The notes under the pieces: model-generated
Seen by the model: only the letters and a program-made list of their open reading frames with translations
Databases searched by the model: none
What the model was told of the DNA's origin: nothing
Assembly: GCA_023390115.1 (NCBI GenBank)
Contig: JAEWDM010000006.1
Span: 66,591-130,590, forward strand
DNA length: 64,000 nt
From: Bacillota bacterium
Lineage (GTDB): Bacteria > Bacillota > Clostridia > Acetivibrionales > DSM-27016
Reading direction: 5' to 3'
Made by a program: the position numbers and the translations under genes
Shown here: piece by piece, positions 8,377-18,021 of the stretch
How positions within the stretch are numbered: the first letter of the stretch is position 1
How the letters are laid out: the number at the start of each line of letters is the position of its first letter

Positions 8377-10329
8377 ATGTTTTATGATTCTGATTTTCTA
8401 TTTTCCATAGATGATGAAATAGTATACCATAACGGGCACAAAATACAAGGCCCTCATAAATGGAGAATAATAATCGTGGATGAGGACAGGGATATTCACA
8501 AAATAGTAAAATCCAGCCTGCGCAAATTTATATTTGAAGGAAAGCCGCTGGAGTTTTTAAGTGCTTTTTCCGTTGCGGAGGCCGGCAATTTGTTTAAGGA
8601 AAGGCTGCATATAGCTATAGCATTTATTTATAAATCCATTGGAGGCGCAGATAAGGGGCTTGGCCTTGTAAGGCTTATCAGAGAGGAGCTGGGGGATAAG
8701 GCGGCAGGCATCATATTGAGGATTGAGCCCGGGGAGGATGTTGAAGAGAGCTTTATTATGAAATATCATGTGAGTGACTGTAAGGAAAAGAGCGAGCTTG
8801 TAAGGAAGAAGCTTTTTACGGCGGTGAGCTCGCTCTTAAACTCATATAAAGGCTCTATGAGGCTTAAAAGGGAAATGCTGCGCAACAGAAGTATGAGTCA
8901 GCTTATAGATAATTCAAGGCAGGGCTTTCTTACCTTTGGGCAGACGCTTATTATTAACGATTATTACAGCTCCGAGTGCATAAAAATATTTAAAAGAAGG
9001 ATTGAAGGAGCAAGATTTTCCGAGCTCATACATGCAGACCCTGAGCAGCAGAACAACTTGAATATTATGCTTGCTAAAATATTGAATATCAACAATTCCG
9101 CCATAAGAGAATTTTATTTACCTCTTTTGCCCACTCAAATTTATGTGGAGGGAAGATATATAGCGGTAAGATATATTATTCTTAACGGGGAGGCGCCCCT
9201 TAAGTTTAGAATGTTTATGCTTATATTGAATGACATTACCGACAAAAAGCTGCTTGAAAATAAGGCGGAGGAAGAGAGAACCAATTTAAGAATGATAGTC
9301 AGTGTGGTTGCAAACTATGATGAATTTCTGAATCTGTGCAAGGAGTACAGGGATTTTTGCAGCTTCGGGATCATAAAAATTCTTGACTCATCATCTGCTG
9401 CGGAAATAAAGCTTTTTGATATACTGAGGAGTATCCACAATTTTAAGAGCAGCTTTAGCAAAATTAACATGGTTAATATTGTAAATGAGCTCCATGAAAT
9501 TGAGTCCCGCATTTCGATGCTGAGGAATCGCAGAAATGAGGAATTTTTTGGTGAGATGGAGGAATGCCTTTTACAGGTCCGGCCTGAATTGCTTGATCAG
9601 GACCTCGATTTGATCAGGGCAGTTGTGGGGGAGGATTTTTATATATGCAATAGGCCGGCTTGGGTGGATAAGGATAAAATTGATGAGCTTGAGAAAAAGA
9701 TGACATCCGTACTCTCCGATGAGCAGTGCAGGCTGCTGCTTCCGGAGGTAAGAAGATTGGAACACAGGCTTTTCCGGGATTTACTGAAGCACTATCCTGC
9801 ATATGTTGCAGTTGCCGCCAGAAAGCTGGGAAAGGAAATTTTTCCGCTTATAATAAAGGGAGGAGATTTTTGTACAGATATACGGCAATATCAGAGCTTT
9901 ACAGAGAGTCTTGTGCATGTGTTTAAAAATGCCGTAGATCATGGCATAGAAGAGGCTGTCCAGCGTAAAGAGAAGGGAAAGGACAGGCGCGGAAGCATAA
10001 AATGCGGCATATCCCTGCAGGATGAGTATATATGCGTTTGCATATCCGACGACGGCAGAGGGATAGATTTGGATGAAATTAGAAAAATTTCCTTTATGAA
10101 GGGCATGTGCACCTATGAGGAGGCTTACGAAATGCCTGCGCAGGAGGTTATGGGACTTGTATTCCACAGGTATCTGACAACAAAAATGAGTGCCGACAGC
10201 TTTTCGGGCAGAGGGATAGGATTGGCGGCCGTTAAGGATGAGGTAAGTAAAATAGGGGGCAGGGTGGAGGTTAACAGCAAAAAGGATGAGGGGACGGAGT
10301 TCAAATTCTGGCTTAAGCGTGTTGTATAA
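8377..10329 (+). CDS. CheA-like hybrid histidine kinase with degenerate N-terminal receiver
   Basis: The product is 650 residues from ATG 8377, set by AAGGAG 8 nt upstream; an in-frame TTG at 8347 has no site. The N-terminal part (about 25-160) looks like a response-regulator domain of the kind that precedes DUF3369 (WRIIIVDEDRD then FEGKPLEFLSA), but the beta-3 strand reads IAIAFIYKS with no phospho-acceptor Asp. A middle region (about 170-310) is PAS-like. Residues about 330-400 form an Hpt-like helix with IHNFKSSF, whose His would be phosphorylated. The last part is a CheA-type ATPase with HVFKNAVDHGIE, DDGRGID and GRGIGLAAVKDEV. No chemotaxis genes adjoin. It may act as a phosphorelay hub for an orphan regulator. 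Confidence 0.78.
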   Translation: MFYDSDFLFSIDDEIVYHNGHKIQGPHKWRIIIVDEDRDIHKIVKSSLRKFIFEGKPLEFLSAFSVAEAGNLFKERLHIAIAFIYKSIGGADKGLGLVRLIREELGDKAAGIILRIEPGEDVEESFIMKYHVSDCKEKSELVRKKLFTAVSSLLNSYKGSMRLKREMLRNRSMSQLIDNSRQGFLTFGQTLIINDYYSSECIKIFKRRIEGARFSELIHADPEQQNNLNIMLAKILNINNSAIREFYLPLLPTQIYVEGRYIAVRYIILNGEAPLKFRMFMLILNDITDKKLLENKAEEERTNLRMIVSVVANYDEFLNLCKEYRDFCSFGIIKILDSSSAAEIKLFDILRSIHNFKSSFSKINMVNIVNELHEIESRISMLRNRRNEEFFGEMEECLLQVRPELLDQDLDLIRAVVGEDFYICNRPAWVDKDKIDELEKKMTSVLSDEQCRLLLPEVRRLEHRLFRDLLKHYPAYVAVAARKLGKEIFPLIIKGGDFCTDIRQYQSFTESLVHVFKNAVDHGIEEAVQRKEKGKDRRGSIKCGISLQDEYICVCISDDGRGIDLDEIRKISFMKGMCTYEEAYEMPAQEVMGLVFHRYLTTKMSADSFSGRGIGLAAVKDEVSKIGGRVEVNSKKDEGTEFKFWLKRVV

Positions 10330-10334
10330 GTTAG

Positions 10335-10510
10335 ATTCGTAATTTGGCTTTGCATGAGGGAAAGCTTGCAGGAAATTTCAATAGCATCGAAAAGTGCCTT
10401 GTAGGGAAATGTCTCTGGGGTCAATCATCAGGAGCTTTTCTTAGAAGCATTCCTTACGGGTCAAATGAAATTTCCTTCCGGATAATCCCTCGTGCAGCCG
10501 AATTACGAAT
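10335..10510. repeat. 176-bp element with long imperfect inverted repeats
   Basis: The arms 10335-10380 and 10466-10510 are complementary over about 46 bases. Shared blocks are ATTCGTAATT, GGCT, GAGGGA and AGGAAATTTCA. Between them are 85 bp with only weak secondary pairing. This fills the 336-bp gap between the CheA-like and ParE-like genes together with an AT-rich promoter region (10511-10665). It resembles a MITE, or a large RNA hairpin. No open frame of note lies inside. Confidence 0.65.
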
Positions 10511-10665
10511 TGCTGTTGTATAACATTTTGCTTGACATAGAACACCAGTTTGATATGATAATGTATTATATAGAGGTTGAGAATATAAGAAAATAATGCT
10601 ATAGTTTTAAATGCTTGGACTTGCATGCGATGTTTTATGTAAAAATTTAGGTAAGGTGGATATAA

Positions 10666-12645
10666 ATGACAAAAGAAAACGTGAATAACCGATATGGAAA
10701 TGAAAGCATTTCTTCTCTGAAGGGAGCAGACAGGGTGCGTTTGCGTCCGGGAGTAATTTTTGGGTCTGACGGCATAGAGGGCTGCCAGCACTCCTTTTTT
10801 GAAATACTGTCTAATTCAATAGATGAGGCCAGGGAAGGCTATGGAGATGTTATTGAGGTAGTAAGGCATAGAGACGGAGCGATTACCGTAAGGGATTACG
10901 GAAGAGGAATTCCTCTGGATTACAATCAAAAGGAGGAAAGATTCAATTGGGAGCTTGTCTTTTGTGAGCTGTACGCAGGCGGGAAATATAAAAATAATTC
11001 GGGAGAAAATTATGAATTCAGTCTTGGCTTAAACGGGCTGGGAAGCTGTGCGACACAGTACAGCTCCGAGTATATGGACGTTGCGGTATGCAGGGACGGG
11101 CTTATGCACAGGCTGCACTTTGAAAAGGGCGAGAATGTAGGAGGGCTGCAAAAGGAACGGTATAAATATGAAAGTACCGGTACAACTATTAAATGGAAGC
11201 CGGATATGGATGTTTTTACCGATATTGCAATCTCCCTTGAATATTTTTCCACCGTCATGAAAAAACAAGCTGTTGTAAATGCGGGGCTGACCTTTAAGCT
11301 TTATGACGAGGAATGCGAACAGAGCTTTGAGTATTGCTACCCCAACGGTATTGTGGATTATGTAAAGGAGATATCAGGGGATAAGGGTTTTACAGAGGTA
11401 CAGTTTTACCAGTCCTCCGCAAAGGGAAGGGACAGGGAGGACAAGCCGGAATATAAGGTTAAAATGCAGATAGCCTTTTGCTTCAACAATGAAGCGAATC
11501 TTTTGGAATATTATCATAACTCAAGCCTGCTTGAATATGGAGGGGCTCCCGATAAGGCGGTTAAGGCCGCGTTTGTATATGAGATAGACAAGTGCTTAAA
11601 GGGGAGGGGAAGGTATAATAAGGATGAGTCCAAAATAACCTTTGCCGATATACAGGACAGCCTGATTCTTGTCACAAATTCCTTTTCCACCATAACGAGC
11701 TATGAGAACCAGACCAAGAAATCCATAACAAACAGGTTTATACAGGAGGCAATGACCGACTTTATAAAGCAGCAGCTTGAGGTCTACTTTATAGAAAATA
11801 AGCTGGAGAGCGATAAGATAACCGAGCAGGTGCTTGTTAACAAAAGGAGCAGGGAGACTGCCGAAAAGACAAGGATAAATATAAAGAAAAAATTAAGCGG
11901 AGCGGTTGACATCTCAAACAGGGTAAAGAAATTTGTCGATTGCCGCACAAAGGACTTGAGCAGGAGAGAAATTTATATAGTTGAGGGGGATTCTGCGCTT
12001 GGTGCCTGCAAGCTTGGAAGGGATGCCGAATTTCAGGCGATAATACCGGTGCGGGGTAAAATCCTGAACTGTCTTAAGGCTGACTATGACGCCATATTTA
12101 AGAATGAAATAATTGTAGATCTTATAAAGGTGCTTGGATGCGGAGTGGAAATTAAGTCCAAGCACAACAGGGACTTAAACACCTTTGATTTGAATAATCT
12201 TAAGTGGAGCAAGGTAATAATATGCACCGATGCCGATGTGGACGGCTTTCAGATAAGAACACTGATTCTCGCAATGCTGTACAGGCTTGTTCCTACGCTT
12301 ATTCAGGTGGGAAAGGTATATATTGCGGAATCTCCCCTTTTTGAGATTACGGCAAAAAGCAACACCCTCTTTGCGTATTCGGAAAAGGAGAAAAGTGATA
12401 TCATATCAAAGCTTAAGGTTAAATACACCATTCAGAGATCCAAGGGATTAGGCGAAAATGAGCCCGATATGATGTGGCGGACGACAATGAACCCCGAAAC
12501 GAGAAGGCTCATACAGGTTGTGCCTGATGATGTTCTGAAAACGGAGGAATTCTTTGACCTGCTCTTAGGGGATAACCTTTCCGGAAGAAAAATCCATATA
12601 GAGCAGAATGGGCATAAATACCTCGAAATGATAGATGTTAGCTAG
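10666..12645 (+). CDS. parE: Type IIA DNA topoisomerase subunit B (ParE-like)
   Basis: The product is 659 residues. The GHKL ATPase domain shows EILSNSIDEA, DYGRGIP and GLNGLGSCATQ. A transducer domain follows. The Toprim domain contains IVEGDSALGACKLGRD, IPVRGKILN and CTDADVDGFQIRT, and the C-terminal block has RSKGLGENEPDMMW. The Toprim consensus is usually EGDSAGG and DADVDGAHI; the deviations fit a divergent ParE/GyrB paralog found as a pair with a ParC-like protein in Clostridia, distinct from the gyrBA pair near the origin. It would form the ATP-hydrolysing half of topoisomerase IV. The partner gene starts 73 bp downstream. The start follows AGGTGG. Confidence 0.85.
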   Translation: MTKENVNNRYGNESISSLKGADRVRLRPGVIFGSDGIEGCQHSFFEILSNSIDEAREGYGDVIEVVRHRDGAITVRDYGRGIPLDYNQKEERFNWELVFCELYAGGKYKNNSGENYEFSLGLNGLGSCATQYSSEYMDVAVCRDGLMHRLHFEKGENVGGLQKERYKYESTGTTIKWKPDMDVFTDIAISLEYFSTVMKKQAVVNAGLTFKLYDEECEQSFEYCYPNGIVDYVKEISGDKGFTEVQFYQSSAKGRDREDKPEYKVKMQIAFCFNNEANLLEYYHNSSLLEYGGAPDKAVKAAFVYEIDKCLKGRGRYNKDESKITFADIQDSLILVTNSFSTITSYENQTKKSITNRFIQEAMTDFIKQQLEVYFIENKLESDKITEQVLVNKRSRETAEKTRINIKKKLSGAVDISNRVKKFVDCRTKDLSRREIYIVEGDSALGACKLGRDAEFQAIIPVRGKILNCLKADYDAIFKNEIIVDLIKVLGCGVEIKSKHNRDLNTFDLNNLKWSKVIICTDADVDGFQIRTLILAMLYRLVPTLIQVGKVYIAESPLFEITAKSNTLFAYSEKEKSDIISKLKVKYTIQRSKGLGENEPDMMWRTTMNPETRRLIQVVPDDVLKTEEFFDLLLGDNLSGRKIHIEQNGHKYLEMIDVS

Positions 12646-12683
12646 TGTCCTGTAACAGAATTCGTATCCGGCAGTCAGGGCAC
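12646..12683. repeat. Dispersed hairpin repeat, copy 1
   Basis: TGTCCTG and CAGGGCA bracket a conserved centre (ACAGAATT, GTATC). The 38 bases match the element at 42151-42188 at 32 positions, and both can fold with the outer seven bases paired. It lies directly after the parE stop codon. Confidence 0.65.
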
Positions 12684-12718
12684 TTTTGCCTTATGGGATA
12701 ATATGGAAAGGGGAAAAC

Positions 12719-14905
12719 ATGGCAAATAACAATACCATAGAACAAAAAATTGTAGACACTCTGGAGCAGAATTATATGCCATATGCAATGAGTGTAATAG
12801 TATCCAGAGCAATTCCTGAGATTGACGGCTTTAAGCCGTCTCACAGAAAGCTTTTATATACAATGTATAAAATGGGGCTTTTAACCGGCGCAAAAACCAA
12901 GTCGGCGAATGTTGTGGGACAGACAATGAAGCTCAACCCCCATGGGGACATGGCCATTTATGAGACGCTGGTAAGGCTTACAAAGGGGAATGGGGCCCTT
13001 CTGCACCCATTTGTAGATTCCAAGGGAAATTTCGGGAAGCAGCATTCCAAGGATATGCAGTTTGCGGCTGCCAGGTATACGGAGGTTAAGCTAGACAAGC
13101 TTTGCGAGGAGATATTTAAGGACCTTGATAAGAATACCGTCCCGTTTATAGACAATTATGACGGCACAATGAAGGAGCCGAGGCTTTTGCCCACTACATT
13201 TCCCAATATTCTTGTGAATTCCAATCAGGGAATAGCCGTAGGAATGGCCAGCAACATTTGCAGCTTCAATCTCAGGGAGGTATGCGAGACTGCGGTAGAG
13301 TACCTGAAGGATGAAAATGTGGATATATCAAAGCATCTCAAGGCACCTGACCTGTCCTCGGGAGGACAGCTTATATACAATGAAAGGGAAATGTCTGATA
13401 TATATAATACCGGAAGGGGCAGCTTCAAGATAAGGGGAAGATACAGATATGACAGCGCCAATAACTGTATTGAAATTTATGAGATACCGTATTCAACTAC
13501 CACTGAGGCCATTATTGAAGCAATAATAGGTTTGGTTAAGGATGGCAAAATAAGGGATATCACAGACGTCAGGGACGAGACGGACCTCAGCGGCCTTAGA
13601 ATAACGGTTGATATAAAGAAAAATACCGACCCTGAAGCGCTTATAAATAAGCTGTTTAAGCTTACGCCGCTTCAGGACAGCTTTAGCTGCAACTTCAATA
13701 TACTTGTAAACGGAAGTCCAAGGGTTATGGGAATCAGAACCATACTTAAGGAGTGGTCGGCATTCAGGACAGAATGCATAAAAAGACAGTTGCTGTTCGA
13801 CATTGATAAAAAATCCGAAAAGCTTCACCTGCTTCTCGGCCTGCGCAAAATTCTTCTTGATATTGACAAGGCAATAAGAATAATAAGAGACACCGAGAGG
13901 GAGACGGATGTTGTTCCCAATCTTATGAAGGGGTTTGACATAGATCAGGTGCAGGCGGAATACATAGCGGAGATCAGGCTCAGAAACCTTAACAAGGAGT
14001 ATATTTTGAACCGTGTCAGTGAGGTGGAGAGCCTGCAAAAGGAAATTCAGGACTTAAAGGAGACTTACGGCGACGACAGGAAAATAAAAAGTATAATAAT
14101 AAAGCAGCTTAATGATGTTTCGGCAAAGCACGGAAAGCCCAGAAAAACGGAGATAATAAGCGTTGAGCATATAGAGGAAATAACAACCGAGCATTTGATA
14201 GAGGATTACAGGCTTAAGATCTTTCTTACACAGCAGGGGTATTTAAAGAAAATTCCGCTGGTGTCGTTAAGATCCGGCCCCGAGCAAAAGCTGAAGGATG
14301 ACGACAGCATATCACAGGAGCTGGAAGCCCATAACAAGGCTGATTTGCTTCTATTCTCAAACAAATGCACTGTTTACAAGCTTAAAATATATGAAATAAA
14401 CGACTGCAAAGCCAGCAGCCTTGGAGAATATCTGAACAATCTTCTTGGATTGGGGCAGGGAGAAAGGATTATCAGTATAGTTCCTGCCGGTGACTATAAG
14501 GGATATATTCTCTTTTGCTTTGAAAACGGCAAGATGGCGAAGATAGAGCTTGGCAGCTATGCCACAAAAACAAACCGCAAAAAGCTGGCCAACGCATACT
14601 CGGATGCATCTCCCCTCGTAAGCATGATGTATATCGATGAGGATATAGAGCTTGTGGCCTTCAGCAGCATAGATAAGGTGCTGGTGTTTAGCACTGCCGG
14701 CATAAATCCCAAGTCTACAAGGGATTCTCAGGGTGTGCAGGTGCTTAAGTCCAAAAAGGGAAGCCTTGTGACGGCAGTTAAGCCTTTAAGCGAGGCTGCC
14801 TTAAAGGACCCTGATTATTACAGAACACAGAATATTCCGGCTGTTGGCTGCTACTTAAAGGATGAGGACAAGCAGGACAACCAGCTCACGCTTGAGCTGA
14901 ACTGA
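12719..14905 (+). CDS. parC: Type IIA DNA topoisomerase subunit A (ParC-like)
   Basis: The product is 728 residues from ATG 12719, after AAAGGGGA; an in-frame ATG at 12686 has no site. The breakage-reunion domain has YAMSVIVSRAIPEIDGFKP at the N-terminus, KSANVVGQTMKLNPHGD, and the catalytic Tyr in AARYTEVKL near residue 121. A coiled-coil tower and a short C-terminal beta-propeller region follow (blades around NKCTVYKLK, NGKMAKIEL, DKVLVFSTAG). The GyrA-box (QRRGGKG) is absent, fitting topoisomerase IV rather than gyrase. Together with the preceding ParE-like subunit it would decatenate or relax DNA. Confidence 0.86.
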   Translation: MANNNTIEQKIVDTLEQNYMPYAMSVIVSRAIPEIDGFKPSHRKLLYTMYKMGLLTGAKTKSANVVGQTMKLNPHGDMAIYETLVRLTKGNGALLHPFVDSKGNFGKQHSKDMQFAAARYTEVKLDKLCEEIFKDLDKNTVPFIDNYDGTMKEPRLLPTTFPNILVNSNQGIAVGMASNICSFNLREVCETAVEYLKDENVDISKHLKAPDLSSGGQLIYNEREMSDIYNTGRGSFKIRGRYRYDSANNCIEIYEIPYSTTTEAIIEAIIGLVKDGKIRDITDVRDETDLSGLRITVDIKKNTDPEALINKLFKLTPLQDSFSCNFNILVNGSPRVMGIRTILKEWSAFRTECIKRQLLFDIDKKSEKLHLLLGLRKILLDIDKAIRIIRDTERETDVVPNLMKGFDIDQVQAEYIAEIRLRNLNKEYILNRVSEVESLQKEIQDLKETYGDDRKIKSIIIKQLNDVSAKHGKPRKTEIISVEHIEEITTEHLIEDYRLKIFLTQQGYLKKIPLVSLRSGPEQKLKDDDSISQELEAHNKADLLLFSNKCTVYKLKIYEINDCKASSLGEYLNNLLGLGQGERIISIVPAGDYKGYILFCFENGKMAKIELGSYATKTNRKKLANAYSDASPLVSMMYIDEDIELVAFSSIDKVLVFSTAGINPKSTRDSQGVQVLKSKKGSLVTAVKPLSEAALKDPDYYRTQNIPAVGCYLKDEDKQDNQLTLELN

Positions 14906-14953
14906 TAGCGAATATATGGCGGCGGTCTGTGTGAAAAGGTAAGGGGTTTTAAA

Positions 14954-17323
14954 ATGCAGAATACTTATGTTGTGAAGGTTTCAGTGAGAGAGCTCGTTGA
15001 AAGCTTATTAAGGTCGGGGGATCTTGGGGGAGGATATGTAAGCAGCTCGAGAATGCTTGAGGGCATAAGAGCCCACCAGGCAGTTTCCAAGGCAAGGGCG
15101 GAGGAGTGCCGCTCCGAGGTGGCTGTTTCATATGCCGTTGAGAGGGACGGCATACGCCTTGAAGTAAACGGGCGCATTGACGGGGTTATAAAAAGGGACA
15201 GCGAGGTTGTAATAGACGAAATAAAGTCGGTTTCGGTGCCTATAGAAGAGGTGAATGAGAATTACAGCGACCTGCATTGGGCTCAGGTTAAATGCTATGC
15301 GTATATGTTTGCCGTTTGCGGCTCTTTGGAGGCGGTAACGGCACAGGTGACATATTTTCAGATAGACACGGGTGAAACAAGGTGCTTTCCGAAGGCCTTT
15401 TGCAGGGCAGAGCTGGAGGCCTTCTTTTTTGATATCTCAGGAAGATATATTGAGTGGATGAAAAATGTAAGGGATTGGAGCATATGCAGAGATGCTTCCA
15501 TAAAGGAGCTGGGCTTTCCGTTTCCCGCATACAGAAAGGGGCAGAGGGAGCTGGCTGCGGCGGTGTACAGATCCATAAAGGGAGGGGGCCGGCTTTTTGC
15601 ACAGGCACCTACGGGGACAGGAAAGACTATGGCCTCGTTATTTCCGGCATTAAAGGCCCTGGGAGAGGGGCATGTATCCAAAATATTTTATCTTACTGCG
15701 AAGACAACAACCCGTGCGGTGGCGCAAAAGGCTCTTGACAGCATGAGGCAATGGGGTCTTGAAATCAAATCTATTGTAATTACAGCCAAGGAGAAGGTGT
15801 GCTTTAATCCGGGGGCTAAATGCATTGGCGAGGAATGCAGGTATGCGAGAGGCTATTACGACCGTCTGAATAAGGCCATTCAGGACATTTACACCCGGAA
15901 CACCTTTACAAGGGAGCTGATTGAGGAATATGCCGAAAGGCATGAGGTATGTCCCTTCGAATTCTCTCTGGACCTGTCTCTATGGGCTGACAGCATTATA
16001 TGTGATTATAACTATGTATTTGACCCCAGGGTATGCCTGAAAAGATATTTTATGAACGGGGGAGGGGACTATGCCTTTCTTATAGACGAGGCGCACAACC
16101 TGGTGGACAGGGCAAGGGAAATGTTTTCGGCGCAGTTGTTTAAGGCTCCTGTGACTGAGCTGAAAAAGTCTATGGGAAGGACAAGGACGCAGTTATATAA
16201 AAGCCTCAATGAAATAAACAGCTATATGATTAAAAAGAGAAGGGAATGTGAAAGCCTTGATGAGGGCGTAGCCTTAAGCAATGAGCCGCTTAAGGATTTT
16301 TACCCTGTGCTTAGAAGCTTTGCAAGGTATGCCGACAAATTCCTTGCGGAAAATGAAGCGTCTGCGTTCAGGGAACAGCTTCTGGAGGTTTATTTCAGTG
16401 TGACCGACTTCCTTAAGACCTCTGAGCTCTATGACGAAAGATATGTCACCTATTGCCATAAGTCCGGCAATGATTTCAGCATAAGGCTGTTCTGCATTGA
16501 TCCCTCCTATCTGCTGTACGAGGGAATGAAAAGAGGAAAGTCCTCAATACTGTTTTCAGCAACCCTTATACCCTTGCCGTATTTTACGCGCATCCTGGGA
16601 GGAGACCCCGAAATGGCTGCAAGGGATAATATAGGTGTTTCAAAAATCACTCTTTTGTCACCCTTTCCAAGGGAAAATCTCTGCCTTATGGTGGATTATA
16701 AGACTGCTACAAGGTATAGCGCAAGAGAATACACGTATGACAGAGTGGTAAATGCCATATCGGCTGTTGCAGGGGGCCGTACCGGAAATTACATTGTATT
16801 TTTTCCGTCGTACAAATATATGCTTGAGGTACATACAAGATTTTCAGGTATTTGCCCTCAAATAAAAATAATATGCCAGAGCCCCGGTATGACTGAGGCG
16901 GACAGAGAAGAATTCCTTTCTCAATTTGACGAGAACCCCGGACAGACACTGGTAGGCTTTGCCGTCATGGGAGGGGTCTTTGGCGAGGGCATAGACCTTG
17001 TGGGGGAAAGGCTGTCGGGTGTTGTCATTGTTGGGGTAGGCTTGCCGCAGGTCTGTCTGGAGAGGGAAATCATACGCGGCTACTTTGAGAGGAATGGCGA
17101 GCCGGGCTTTGAGTATGCGTATGTTTACCCGGGAATGAACAAGGTAATGCAGGCGGCGGGAAGGGTTATACGGACGGAAAATGACAGGGGAGCGGTTCTG
17201 CTCATTGATGAGAGGTTCCTGCGCTCCGCTTACAGGGAGCTGATGCCGCCCCACTGGGACCCTGTGGTGAGGGTGGACGGCCCGGAGATGATGAGTATGC
17301 AGCTTGAGCGGTTCTGGAGGTAG
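14954..17323 (+). CDS. Rad3/DinG-type helicase with N-terminal PD-(D/E)XK nuclease-like domain
   Basis: The product is 789 residues. The N-terminal 170 residues look like a Cas4/RecB-type domain: NGRIDGVIKR and VVIDEIKSV supply the D and ExK residues. The helicase part has motif Q/I (PFPAYRKGQREL, APTGTGKT), the four-cysteine iron-sulfur insertion (VCFNPGAKCIGEECRY and HEVCPFEF), DEAH in FLIDEAHNLVD, SATLIP, and the C-terminal GGVFGEGIDL and QAAGRVIRT motifs. XPD-family helicases unwind 5' to 3' and DinG-like forms act on blocked forks and R-loops. This fused layout is known in Clostridia. The gene follows the topoisomerase pair by 48 bp and may be co-transcribed. Confidence 0.85.
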   Translation: MQNTYVVKVSVRELVESLLRSGDLGGGYVSSSRMLEGIRAHQAVSKARAEECRSEVAVSYAVERDGIRLEVNGRIDGVIKRDSEVVIDEIKSVSVPIEEVNENYSDLHWAQVKCYAYMFAVCGSLEAVTAQVTYFQIDTGETRCFPKAFCRAELEAFFFDISGRYIEWMKNVRDWSICRDASIKELGFPFPAYRKGQRELAAAVYRSIKGGGRLFAQAPTGTGKTMASLFPALKALGEGHVSKIFYLTAKTTTRAVAQKALDSMRQWGLEIKSIVITAKEKVCFNPGAKCIGEECRYARGYYDRLNKAIQDIYTRNTFTRELIEEYAERHEVCPFEFSLDLSLWADSIICDYNYVFDPRVCLKRYFMNGGGDYAFLIDEAHNLVDRAREMFSAQLFKAPVTELKKSMGRTRTQLYKSLNEINSYMIKKRRECESLDEGVALSNEPLKDFYPVLRSFARYADKFLAENEASAFREQLLEVYFSVTDFLKTSELYDERYVTYCHKSGNDFSIRLFCIDPSYLLYEGMKRGKSSILFSATLIPLPYFTRILGGDPEMAARDNIGVSKITLLSPFPRENLCLMVDYKTATRYSAREYTYDRVVNAISAVAGGRTGNYIVFFPSYKYMLEVHTRFSGICPQIKIICQSPGMTEADREEFLSQFDENPGQTLVGFAVMGGVFGEGIDLVGERLSGVVIVGVGLPQVCLEREIIRGYFERNGEPGFEYAYVYPGMNKVMQAAGRVIRTENDRGAVLLIDERFLRSAYRELMPPHWDPVVRVDGPEMMSMQLERFWR

Positions 17324-17386
17324 AGGCGGCAGCATGTACGATGAGAGAAGCTTCTAACTCTATAGATTTTTAAAGGAATAAGGATT

Positions 17387-17415
17387 TTGGCAGCGTGGCA
17401 TAATTATGGTATAAT
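17387..17415 (+). promoter_or_regulatory. Sigma-A-type promoter for the antitoxin-MNT-HEPN run
   Basis: TTGGCA (17387-17392), a 17-bp spacer and TATAAT (17410-17415) lie 25 bp before the ATG of the Phd-like frame, with GAAAGGAG in between. Confidence 0.75.
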
Positions 17416-17440
17416 TATTCTGCGAAAGGAGTTGGAATTT

Positions 17441-17705
17441 ATGTCGCAGATTATTCCAATCCGGCATTTCAAAAATACGGTTGAGATATCTTAGAATGTG
17501 CCACAAATCAAAAGAAGCGGTTTTTATAACCAAGAACGATTATGGAGACATGGTAATAATGAGTGTGGAAATATATAAGGAAAAAATGTTTATGCTTGAT
17601 GTATATGATAAACTAATAGCAGATGAGGAACAGCTTAAGGAAGAAAAAGTGCTTGATGGAAAGGCAGCTTTAAAAAGCATAAGAGAAAAATATAAAGAGA
17701 GGTAG
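17441..17705 (+). pseudogene. Phd/YefM-like antitoxin, frameshifted
   Basis: ATG 17441 with a good ribosome-binding site (AAAGGAG) begins MSQIIPIRHFKNTVEIS and then hits TAG at 17492-17494. One base on, the next frame continues as a normal Phd/YefM antitoxin (RMCHKSKEAVFITKNDYGDMVIMS..) to 17705. Removing one T of the CTTAG run would restore an intact protein of about 87 residues. Phd proteins bind DNA and neutralise RelE/Doc toxins; no such toxin is adjacent, so this may be an orphan. A sequencing error, a true pseudogene or recoding are all possible; the site is not a known programmed slippery sequence. Confidence 0.72.
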
Positions 17706-17712
17706 ATTCGGA

Positions 17713-18021
17713 ATGGATGCTCTTATCGTAAGGATAAAGGGAATCGCTGAAAAGTATGGAATTGAGAAGCTTGTGCTCTTTGGCTCCCGTGCCAGGGGGG
17801 ACCACTCTCATGCCAGCGATTATGACATAGCGGTTTTTGGCGAGGGCCTGACGCCTGTTGACAGGGCTTGCTTCTGTTCGGAGATGGATGATCTGCCTAC
17901 CTTGAAAAAAATAGATGTGGTGTTTGCAGACAGCAATTCAAATGATAAGCTTCTGGGGAATATTGCAAGGGAGGGTATCGTTATATATGAGCAGGCTGGA
18001 AATAAAGCTGGGCAACTTTGA
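17713..18021 (+). CDS. MNT-domain minimal nucleotidyltransferase (antitoxin)
   Basis: The 102-residue product has the polymerase-beta-type core LFGSRARGDHSHASDYDIAVF: GS followed by the D-x-D metal pair. This matches MntA/HI0073. In characterised pairs the enzyme adds AMP residues to a tyrosine of its HEPN partner and so silences it. The gene overlaps the HEPN gene by 35 nt, which is typical of such pairs. It lies 7 bp after the Phd-like frame. Confidence 0.85.
   Translation: MDALIVRIKGIAEKYGIEKLVLFGSRARGDHSHASDYDIAVFGEGLTPVDRACFCSEMDDLPTLKKIDVVFADSNSNDKLLGNIAREGIVIYEQAGNKAGQL

Noticed and set aside
17480..17500. Programmed +1 frameshift in the Phd-like gene
   Set aside because: TCT-TAG is not a known slippery site like CTT-TGA of prfB and there is no upstream Shine-Dalgarno-like stimulator; a plain frameshift is simpler.
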